This document shows positions 1-6,274 of a stretch of DNA of 14,433 bases, in pieces. The notes under the pieces are model-generated. The model ran no database searches. It saw only the letters and a list, made by a program, of their open reading frames with translations, and was not told where the DNA came from. Position 1 is the first letter of the stretch. Every line of letters begins with the position of its first letter. The stretch covers positions 1 through 14,433 of the forward strand of contig CAZCBJ010000092.1 of the NCBI GenBank assembly GCA_964496705.1, given 5' to 3'. This DNA is from CAZCBJ01 sp964496705 (lineage in GTDB: Bacteria; Chloroflexota; Anaerolineae; Anaerolineales; Anaerolineaceae). The position numbers were made by a program, and so were the translations under genes.

Positions 1-74
1 CGGGTTCCACCCCGCCCTTGATCGTTTTATTGTTCTCCAGCCTGGAAAATAAAATCTAACCCACGAGGTGAATG

Positions 75-2528
75 ATGAAATACGGCCGTTTTGATGACCA
101 GCAGCGCGAATATGTGATCACGCGGCCGGATACGCCGCTGCCCTGGATCAATTACCTGGGCTGTGAAACCTTTTTCGGCATCATTTCCAACACGGCCGGG
201 GGGTACAGCTTCTACCGCGATGCGCGCCTGCGCCGGCTGACGCGCTACCGCTACAACAACGTGCCCGGCGACTACGGCGGGCGCTACATCTACCTGCGGG
301 ATGAGCAAAGCGGCGCAGCCTGGACGCCCGGCTGGCAGCCGATGCGCTCGGCGGTGGAGGATTACACCTGCCGGCACGGCATGGGCTACACGGTCATCAC
401 CTCCGCTTTCCAGGGTGTGCGCGCCAGCATGCGTTATTTCATCCCGCTGGGCGAAACGCTGGAGGTGTGGGAACTGTCGCTGCACAATCTGCGCAGCGAG
501 CCGGCGGCGCTGTCGGTCTTCGGTAGCGTGGAGTTCTGCCTGTGGGATGCCTGGGATGATGCCACCAACTTCCAACGCAATTTTTCCACCGGGCAGGTGG
601 AGGTGGAGGACGAGGTTATTTACCACAAGACCGAATACCGCGAGCGGCGCGACCACTTCGCCTACTTCGCCTGCTCCGAGCCGCACGCCGGGTTCGACAC
701 GCAGCGTGAGGCTTTCCTGGGGCCCTACCGCGGCTGGCACGAGCCGCAGGCGGTGGAGCGCGGCGCATGCAGCAACTCGATTGCCCACGGTTGGTCACCG
801 GTCGGGGTGCACCAGGTGAAAGTGAACTTGGAAGCGGGCGAAGAACGCAAGATCGTCTTTTTGCTCGGCTATCACGAAAATCCGGTGAACGAAAAATTCG
901 ACCCGCCTGGTTCACAGCGCGTCAATAAGCGGACGGTCGTGCCGCTGATGCGCAAATACCTGCAGTCCGCGGCGGTGGAAGAGGCTTTCCAGAGCCTGCG
1001 CGCCTATTGGGACGACCTGCTGGGACGCCTGCAGGTGCAGACCCCCGACGAGCACACCAACCGCATGGTCAACAATTGGAACGCCTACCAGTGCATGGTC
1101 ACGTTCAACATGTCGCGCTCGGCGTCCTACTACGAATCAGGCGTTGGGCGCGGGATGGGCTTCCGCGATTCCAACCAGGACCTGCTGGGCTTCGTCCACA
1201 TGGTGCCGGAGCGCGCCCGCGAGCGCATCCTCGACATTGCCGCCACCCAGTTGCCCAGCGGCGGCGCTTATCACCAGTACCAGCCGCTGACCAAGCGCGG
1301 CAACAACGACGTGGGCAGCAACTTCAACGATGATCCCGCCTGGCTGGTGGTGGGGGTATCCGCCTATATAAAAGAAACCGGCGATTGGGGCATTCTGGAT
1401 GAGCTGGTGCCGTATGACAACCAGCCGGGCAGCGAGACGCCGCTTTATGAGCACCTGCAGCGCTGCATCGGCTACACACTGGAGCGCATTGGCCCGCACG
1501 GACTGCCGCTGATCGGGCGCGCCGACTGGAATGACTGCCTCAATCTGAACTGCTTCTCGGATACGCCCGGGCAGAGCTTTCAGACCACCACCAACAAGGA
1601 CGGCAGGGTGGCCGAATCAGTTTTCATCGCCGGACTGTTCGTGATGGCGGCCAAAGAGCTGGCCAGCATTGCCCGCGCGCGCGGATTGCAGGCCGAAGCT
1701 GAGGGTTACCTGCGCGAGGTGCAAAAGATGGAGCAGGTCACCCTGCTGCACGGCTGGGATGGGGAATGGTTCCGCCGCGCTTATGATGATTTTAGCCGCC
1801 CGGTCGGCTCTAAAGAATGTGCCGAAGGGCAAATTTTCATTGAGCCGCAGGGGATGTGCGTGATGGCCGAAATTGGCTTGACGGACGGCAAAGCGCAATC
1901 CGCGCTGGATGCGGTGCAGCAGCGCCTGGCCACTCCGCACGGCATTGTCCTGCAGCAGCCGGCTTTTTCACAGTATTATTTGCACCTGGGCGAAATTTCC
2001 TCCTACCCGCCCGGTTACAAGGAAAACGCTGGCATCTTCTGCCACAACAACCCCTGGATCATGATCGCCGAAACGATCATCGGGCGCGGCGACCTGGCTC
2101 ACGATTACTATCTGCGCATCAACCCCTCGGCGCGCGAGGAGATCAGCGAGTTGCACCGCACCGAGCCGTATGTTTACTCCCAGATGATCGCCGGGCGGGA
2201 TGCGCCCACGCACGGCGAGGCCAAGAATTCCTGGCTGACCGGCACTGCCTCCTGGAACTACGTCGCCATCACACAGTGGATTCTGGGCATCCGCCCGGAG
2301 CTGGACGGTCTGCGCGTGGCGCCGGTCATCCCGCAGGGCTGGACCGGATTTAATGCGCTGCGCGCTTTCCGCGGCGCGATCTACCGCATCCGCGTCACCC
2401 GCGCCGGTTCCGGCAACCAGTTGCGTTTGACGGCGGATGGAAAGGCTTTGCAGGGCAGCCTGGTGCCCCCACCGCAAGCCGGGCAGCGCGAGATCAGCGT
2501 GGATGTTTGGGTTGGGGAGCAGGATTGA
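75..2528 (+). CDS. Cellobiose phosphorylase, glycoside hydrolase family 94
   Basis: Cytoplasmic enzyme expected to split cellobiose with phosphate into alpha-glucose-1-phosphate and glucose. The 817 residues match the usual length of cellobiose phosphorylases (about 810-820). The N-terminus is typical of the family (KYGRFDDQQREYVI, then PWINYLG and SNTAGGYSF) and leads the beta-sandwich; the helical catalytic barrel follows, then a C-terminal jelly roll. The catalytic acid lies in ADWND at D487 (W485 and N486 before it). Expected phosphate and substrate contacts are present: R348 in MSRSASYYESG, the YKENAGIFCH block with K649, E650 and H657, and T722/G723 in LTGTASW. Two ATGs stand in tandem (72 and 75). 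I chose 75 because GAGGTG at 65-70 then has a 4-nt spacer and relatives start MKYG. No signal peptide is visible. Cellodextrin or another beta-glucoside phosphorylase is less likely but not excluded. Confidence 0.95.
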   Translation: MKYGRFDDQQREYVITRPDTPLPWINYLGCETFFGIISNTAGGYSFYRDARLRRLTRYRYNNVPGDYGGRYIYLRDEQSGAAWTPGWQPMRSAVEDYTCRHGMGYTVITSAFQGVRASMRYFIPLGETLEVWELSLHNLRSEPAALSVFGSVEFCLWDAWDDATNFQRNFSTGQVEVEDEVIYHKTEYRERRDHFAYFACSEPHAGFDTQREAFLGPYRGWHEPQAVERGACSNSIAHGWSPVGVHQVKVNLEAGEERKIVFLLGYHENPVNEKFDPPGSQRVNKRTVVPLMRKYLQSAAVEEAFQSLRAYWDDLLGRLQVQTPDEHTNRMVNNWNAYQCMVTFNMSRSASYYESGVGRGMGFRDSNQDLLGFVHMVPERARERILDIAATQLPSGGAYHQYQPLTKRGNNDVGSNFNDDPAWLVVGVSAYIKETGDWGILDELVPYDNQPGSETPLYEHLQRCIGYTLERIGPHGLPLIGRADWNDCLNLNCFSDTPGQSFQTTTNKDGRVAESVFIAGLFVMAAKELASIARARGLQAEAEGYLREVQKMEQVTLLHGWDGEWFRRAYDDFSRPVGSKECAEGQIFIEPQGMCVMAEIGLTDGKAQSALDAVQQRLATPHGIVLQQPAFSQYYLHLGEISSYPPGYKENAGIFCHNNPWIMIAETIIGRGDLAHDYYLRINPSAREEISELHRTEPYVYSQMIAGRDAPTHGEAKNSWLTGTASWNYVAITQWILGIRPELDGLRVAPVIPQGWTGFNALRAFRGAIYRIRVTRAGSGNQLRLTADGKALQGSLVPPPQAGQREISVDVWVGEQD

Positions 2529-2531
2529 GCG

Positions 2532-3713
2532 ATGGCTGAAACGCGTTTTCTCAGTCCAATTCTGTATAATGCCACCGAAACCCTTCAACAGGTGCTGCAA
2601 GAGCTGGGGGAGCAGTCTGGACATAAATATGTGTTTGAATCCATCAGTTGGGCTGAGGCCTGGACAGGCCTGGTCAGGGCCAGCTTGTACGGGCGCGAAC
2701 CAGATGTGGCGGGGATCGGCTCCAGTTGGATCAGCGATTTCGTCGGCATGGGCAGCCTGCGCCATTTTTCGCCGGCCGACATCGAAAAAATTGGGCACCC
2801 TGAATCTTTCCTGAAGGCCAACTGGCAAAGCGGGGTGATGAACGGGCAGGTGTGGTCCATTCCGTGGGTGGCTGACACCCGCCTGCTGTTTTACCGGCGC
2901 GATATTCTCGAGAAAGCCGGTGTGGATGAAAGCCGGGCTTTTAACACGCATGAGGCGCTGATCCAAACCTTGCAGCAATTGCAGGCTTACGGTTATCCAA
3001 TTCCCTTTGTGCTGCCCACCCAACTGACCCGCATGACGCTGCAGCACATGGCCTCATGGGTCTGGGAAGCAGGAGGGGATTTTTTAACCGACAACCACCG
3101 GCGCACCTTGTTCAGCAAACCCGAAACACTTCTGGGGATGGAGCGCTTTTTCAGCCTGCGAGCTTATCTGGCCCCTGCGGCGCGTTTGCTCGGTGAAACC
3201 GCCAGCGACAGCTTGTTCACCTCTGGTGAGGCGGCTGTGGTGCTGGGCGGGCCGTGGTTGACGCGCGACCTGCAGAGCGGCATCTGGGAGGGTGAGGCGC
3301 GTTGGGGCGTCCACCTCCCGCGCATCCCCTTCATGGGCGGCACCAACCTGGTCATCTACCGCCAGGCCGGCGATATCCCGGCTGCCATCCATCTCATCCG
3401 TTACCTGACCAGCCGCCGCGCGCAGGAGGCACTCCTGGATGTGCGCGGACTGCTGCCCACCCGCCAGAGCGTATTGATGTCCTCCCGGACGGCTGGCGAT
3501 CCGGTTTACCAATCGTTCAGTCAGGGTTTCCAATTCGGGCGCAGTTTCCCTTCTTTCCATCTGTGGGGTCTGGTCGAAGACCGTCTGACGCGCGCCCTGG
3601 CGCAGGTTTGGCAGGAACTTTTTGCCCATCCCGACCAGCCGGAGAGTGCAATTCTGGCTGAGATCATCCCACCCCTGGCGCAGGAGCTGGACAGCGAGCT
3701 GCGCAGCGGCTGA
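2532..3713 (+). CDS. Solute-binding-protein-like protein without signal peptide (family 1 fold, 393 aa)
   Basis: Resembles the periplasmic sugar-binding proteins of ABC importers: GIGSSW at 61-66, PWVADTRLLFYRRDILEKAG at 111-130, ASWVWEAGGDF at 174-184, AAVVLGGPWL at 234-243 and LLPTRQSVL at 307-315 follow the order of binding-protein family 1. It has neither a hydrophobic signal nor a lipobox. A longer N-terminus is excluded because the in-frame stop of the phosphorylase gene lies two codons upstream (TGA-GCG-ATG). AGGA at 2521-2524, 7 nt before the ATG, serves as ribosome site. The gene is translationally linked to the cellobiose phosphorylase, and no ABC permease or ATPase gene is in the window. 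A cytoplasmic sugar sensor or carrier is my inference; the ligand is unknown. Fold assignment is fairly sure, function is not. Confidence 0.85.
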   Translation: MAETRFLSPILYNATETLQQVLQELGEQSGHKYVFESISWAEAWTGLVRASLYGREPDVAGIGSSWISDFVGMGSLRHFSPADIEKIGHPESFLKANWQSGVMNGQVWSIPWVADTRLLFYRRDILEKAGVDESRAFNTHEALIQTLQQLQAYGYPIPFVLPTQLTRMTLQHMASWVWEAGGDFLTDNHRRTLFSKPETLLGMERFFSLRAYLAPAARLLGETASDSLFTSGEAAVVLGGPWLTRDLQSGIWEGEARWGVHLPRIPFMGGTNLVIYRQAGDIPAAIHLIRYLTSRRAQEALLDVRGLLPTRQSVLMSSRTAGDPVYQSFSQGFQFGRSFPSFHLWGLVEDRLTRALAQVWQELFAHPDQPESAILAEIIPPLAQELDSELRSG

Positions 3714-3753
3714 TCGGCAACCCTTTGCCCGATAAATTAGTCCATATTATACT
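3713..3753 (+). promoter_or_regulatory. Candidate sigma70-like promoter with inverted repeat over the -35
   Basis: TTGCCC at 3725-3730 (4 of 6 consensus bases), a 17-bp spacer and TATACT at 3748-3753 (5 of 6) lie in an AT-rich island between the two binding-protein-like genes. The predicted transcript would start near 3760 and leave a leader of about 15 nt. An imperfect inverted repeat (ATCGGCAA at 3713-3720, TTGCCCGAT at 3725-3733, one bulged base) covers the -35 and could be an operator; it has no T-run and is a poor terminator. Confidence 0.35.
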
Positions 3754-3774
3754 GATCGCGAAGACACTTTACCC

Positions 3775-4317
3775 ATGATCGAAATCGGTTTCTCCCACAT
3801 GTCCGATATCCTGCAAGCCGACGCCTGGAATGCGTCCTTGTCCGGGCTGCTGAAAGAGCAGCCGATTGCTGTCAGGGATACCAAGTTGAGTTGGTGGAGC
3901 GCGTGGAGCGATCTGGTGCGCATGGCGCTATACGGTGCGGGCGCTGACATTTCCGAGATCGGCAGCACCTGGCTGGTGGACACGCGCCTGATCTATTACC
4001 GGCGCGACCTGCTCCAGAAAGCCGGGGTGGATGACCAGAAAGCCTTCACCAGCTCGCTGCCCGCCCGCCAGGAAGTTCTGCTTGAGCTTGGGCTGCAAGG
4101 CGACCCCTTCTATCGGGCGATCAGCCAGGGCTTTCAACGCGGGCGCTCCTTCAACCTGTTCAATATGTGGGGACTGGTGGAGGAACGACTGTGCAAAATG
4201 ATCGGCTCCATCTGGCAGGAGTTGTTCACCCATCCTCAAACTCGCGCCATCAGCGCCATCGATAAGTATTTGCTTCCCCTCGCCCGCCAGCTTGACCTGG
4301 TGCTGGGCGCCCAATAA
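3775..4317 (+). CDS. Shortened paralogue of the adjacent binding-protein-like gene (180 aa, two in-frame deletions)
   Basis: This protein aligns without further gaps to the 393-aa neighbour. Residues 1-66 match 1-66, 69-91 match 115-137, and 95-180 match 308-393. The length difference (213) equals the two deletions, 46 plus 167 residues. Retained blocks include SDLVRMALYG, EIGSTW, VDTRLIYYRRDLLQKAGVD, LPARQEVL, ISQGFQRGRSF and MWGLVEERL. Most of the C-terminal lobe and part of the N-terminal lobe are gone, so a normal ligand cleft is unlikely. No stop or frameshift is present. An in-frame TAA at 3733-3735 with no start codon after it excludes a signal peptide. No clear ribosome site precedes the ATG. 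It may be a remnant, a functional mini-protein or, less likely, an assembly artefact. Confidence 0.7.
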   Translation: MIEIGFSHMSDILQADAWNASLSGLLKEQPIAVRDTKLSWWSAWSDLVRMALYGAGADISEIGSTWLVDTRLIYYRRDLLQKAGVDDQKAFTSSLPARQEVLLELGLQGDPFYRAISQGFQRGRSFNLFNMWGLVEERLCKMIGSIWQELFTHPQTRAISAIDKYLLPLARQLDLVLGAQ

Positions 4318-4340
4318 ATCACTGATCAGGAGAGATGACA

Positions 4341-5207
4341 ATGGATTATTATGGCTACCCCGTTCGTTCGATCGAAAGCGATGTTCTGCGGGTCGACTTT
4401 TTGGCCGATTCTGGACCGCGCCTGGTGCGGCTGGTGGTCAAAGAGACTGGCAAGAATCTGTTGGCCGAGTTGCCCAACCTGAAGCAAGACACGCCCTACG
4501 GCGTCTATCACTTCCACGGCGGGCACCGCCTGTGGCATTCACCGGAGGGCATGCCGCGCTCCTACATCCCCGATGACGGCGGGCTGGTGGTGGAAGACCT
4601 TCCGGGCGGCGCGGTGCGCCTGATCCAGCCGCTGGAAGCCGGGACAGGTCTGAGCAAAACGATGGAACTGTATTTGGACGGCGGACAACTGACCATCCGC
4701 CACCTGATGAAGAACGAAGGCTTGTGGCCGGTGGAATGTGCGCCGTGGGCCATCACCCAGTTTGCGCTGGGCGGGCTGGCTTTCATCCCCCAGCAAAAGG
4801 GCGTGCCGGAGGCGCAATTGCTGCCCGACCGCATTCTGACCATCTGGAATTACACCCGCCTGCACGATCCGCGCCTGAACCTGGACGATGATTTCATCTT
4901 CGTGCGCGGCGAGAGCCGTCTGCCGCCCTGCAAGGTTGGCACCTTCAACCCGCACGGCTGGCTGGGCTACCTGGTGGGGGATGTGCTGTTCACCAAGCGT
5001 TTCGACCCCCAGCCCGGGCAGCCGCACCCCGACAACGGTTGCAACACCGAAATTTATGTCAACGACGGCTTCATTGAGCTGGAGTCGCTCGGTCCGCTGA
5101 GCATCATCCAGCCCGGCGGCGAGGTGGCGCACAGCGAGGTCTGGCAAGTCAAGACCGGCGTGCAGGCGCCGATGACCTTTGAGGGCGTGCGCGGGTTATT
5201 CAAGTAA
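4341..5207 (+). CDS. DUF4380 / aldose-epimerase-like (galactose-mutarotase-fold) protein
   Basis: A 288-residue protein with no signal peptide. The motif HGGHRLWHSPE near residue 58 is the hallmark of the DUF4380 group, a beta-sandwich related to galactose mutarotase and aldose epimerases. Further family-like features are the NLLAELPNL segment, the central KNEGLWPVECAPWAITQF and the C-terminal EVAHSEVWQV. ATG 4341 is preferred over ATG 4335 because AGGAGA at 4328-4333 is 7 nt upstream of the former and only 1 nt from the latter. The gene begins 23 nt after the short paralogue and probably shares its transcript. Its position beside a cellobiose phosphorylase suggests work on a sugar anomer or sugar derivative, but the substrate is not known. 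Its 3' end overlaps the convergent acetyltransferase gene by 12 bp. Confidence 0.8.
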   Translation: MDYYGYPVRSIESDVLRVDFLADSGPRLVRLVVKETGKNLLAELPNLKQDTPYGVYHFHGGHRLWHSPEGMPRSYIPDDGGLVVEDLPGGAVRLIQPLEAGTGLSKTMELYLDGGQLTIRHLMKNEGLWPVECAPWAITQFALGGLAFIPQQKGVPEAQLLPDRILTIWNYTRLHDPRLNLDDDFIFVRGESRLPPCKVGTFNPHGWLGYLVGDVLFTKRFDPQPGQPHPDNGCNTEIYVNDGFIELESLGPLSIIQPGGEVAHSEVWQVKTGVQAPMTFEGVRGLFK

Positions 5208-5645
5208 CCCCAACCGCATGACCAGCAGCCCTTCTCCCTCGCGGAACAGCCAGCGGAAGGCTCGGTAAATGCGCCAGATGCGGCGAAAGTGCGGTGAAAG
5301 GTCTGCGAGCGGGACGGGTGTAAAACCAAACCGGGCATACAGCGCTCCCAGCCTGGCGCGGCAGGTGAGGTAGAGCGGGGGCGGATGGTCCGCCACCAGT
5401 TTTTCAATCAATGCGCGCGCCACCCCCCGACCGCGCCACTGCGCACTCACGGCGATGGACGCGAGCTCGCGTGTGCCGTCTGTGTGCGGTTTGACCTGCC
5501 CGCACCCGATGACCCGGTCTTTGGCGTCCACCGCCAGCCAGAAGCGCCGCCAGTCCAGCCCGATGGGGTTGATGCGTCCCTGGCGGATCAAGGCGCGGAT
5601 GGCGGCGGCGTCGCGGCTTTCAGCCGGACGCAAACGAAAACTCAC
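5196..5645 (-). CDS. GNAT family N-acetyltransferase
   Basis: A 149-residue single-domain GNAT protein that would transfer an acyl group from acetyl-CoA to an amine; the acceptor cannot be told from sequence. The N-terminal strand FRLRPAESRDAAAIRALI is typical. The acetyl-CoA-binding motif A is LASIAVSAQWRGRGVARAL (61-79), with the Q-x-x-G-x-G signature at Q69, G72 and G74. The distal ARLGALYARFGFTPV (97-111) fits motif B. The start is GTG at 5645, preceded by a GGGAGGAG ribosome site. It overlaps the stop of the upstream CPBP gene in a 4-nt GTGA, a sign of translational coupling. A longer open frame upstream runs inside the CPBP gene and has no acetyltransferase similarity, so I excluded it. 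Confidence 0.88.
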   Translation of the reverse strand: MSFRLRPAESRDAAAIRALIRQGRINPIGLDWRRFWLAVDAKDRVIGCGQVKPHTDGTRELASIAVSAQWRGRGVARALIEKLVADHPPPLYLTCRARLGALYARFGFTPVPLADLSPHFRRIWRIYRAFRWLFREGEGLLVMRLGLLE

Positions 5646-6265
5646 CCGAACGCTCCTCCCGCCACCAGGATGATGAAGGTGGCGATGTACCAGTGGATCA
5701 GAAATGGGTAGAGAAAGGAGCGGGTGCGCCAGGCCACCCAGCCGAAGGCGAAACCGCCGAAGATGGTGGACAGCGTTTCGACTTCGGGCTTGCCGATGTG
5801 CGCCAGCGCAAACGGCACGGCTTGAATCCACAGCGCGTTGGCGCCAAAACGCCGCGCGTAACCGAACAGCAGCCAGCCGCGAAATAAAAATTCCCATCCG
5901 ACCAAATCCAGAAACGTATGGACGGGTAAATTGGCGTTCAGCCACGGTTTGTAATACTCGTGCATCGCAGCATCCTGCCGACCGAGGAACCACAGGATGG
6001 GCGTCATCAGCAGGATGCCGCCCAGGGTGAGCAGCAGGCCCAGCTTCCAATCCCCCAACCCAAAGCCGTATTGCTTGGGATTCTCACGGAAAAGCAGCAG
6101 GATGAAAAGCAGCGGGATCACCCCGTAGAGGATGGCGCGGTCCACGTACTTCCAGCGCGTGATGGTGTGACCGTAGTAGTCGAACATCAACAGCAGCGTG
6201 CTGGCGATGCTGATGACGGCGATGCGCCAGTCGATGTCCAATTTGGGTCCGATGATGCTGCGCAT
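5642..6265 (-). CDS. CPBP family intramembrane protease-like protein
   Basis: A 207-residue integral membrane protein with about six to seven hydrophobic segments (for example 15-28, 45-59, 76-94, 144-157, 186-202). It matches the CPBP (CAAX protease and bacteriocin-processing) family through WEFLFRG (E125, R129), FALAH (F152, H156) and a late H191 in LIHWYIAT. These correspond to motifs 1, 2 and 3. Motif 1 usually reads EExxxR; here the first Glu is Trp. Motif 3 usually reads HxxxN; here the Asn position is Ala. Catalytic activity is therefore uncertain. ATG 6265 is preferred because GAGGAG at 6271-6276 lies 5 nt upstream; a GTG at 6271 overlaps that site. The gene starts 9 nt after the glycosyltransferase stop, whose TGA lies within the ribosome site. 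Confidence 0.85.
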   Translation of the reverse strand: MRSIIGPKLDIDWRIAVISIASTLLLMFDYYGHTITRWKYVDRAILYGVIPLLFILLLFRENPKQYGFGLGDWKLGLLLTLGGILLMTPILWFLGRQDAAMHEYYKPWLNANLPVHTFLDLVGWEFLFRGWLLFGYARRFGANALWIQAVPFALAHIGKPEVETLSTIFGGFAFGWVAWRTRSFLYPFLIHWYIATFIILVAGGAFG

Positions 6266-6274
6266 GGGCACTCC

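Noticed and set aside
1..71. C-terminus of an upstream gene (six codons then TGA at 19-21) and a -10-like TAAAAT at 50-55
   Set aside because: Six codons cannot identify a gene, and the -10-like hexamer has no credible -35 at 15-19 bp, so neither is supported.
27..788. Long open frame on the minus strand opposite the start of the phosphorylase gene
   Set aside because: It lies fully opposite a well-supported GH94 gene, has no recognisable domain, and long antisense frames are common in DNA this rich in GC.
1968..3047. Minus-strand open frame of 359 codons across the phosphorylase/binding-protein boundary
   Set aside because: It is antisense to two conserved proteins, and its sequence is low in any family signal; it is a shadow of GC-rich codon use.
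3713..3733. Inverted repeat after the 393-aa gene as a terminator
   Set aside because: The stem is short with a bulge and is followed by AAATTAG rather than a T-run; an operator is the better guess.
5646..6050. N-terminal extension of the acetyltransferase frame into the CPBP gene
   Set aside because: It overlaps the CPBP protease in another frame, has no similarity to acetyltransferases, and a good ribosome site precedes the GTG at 5645.
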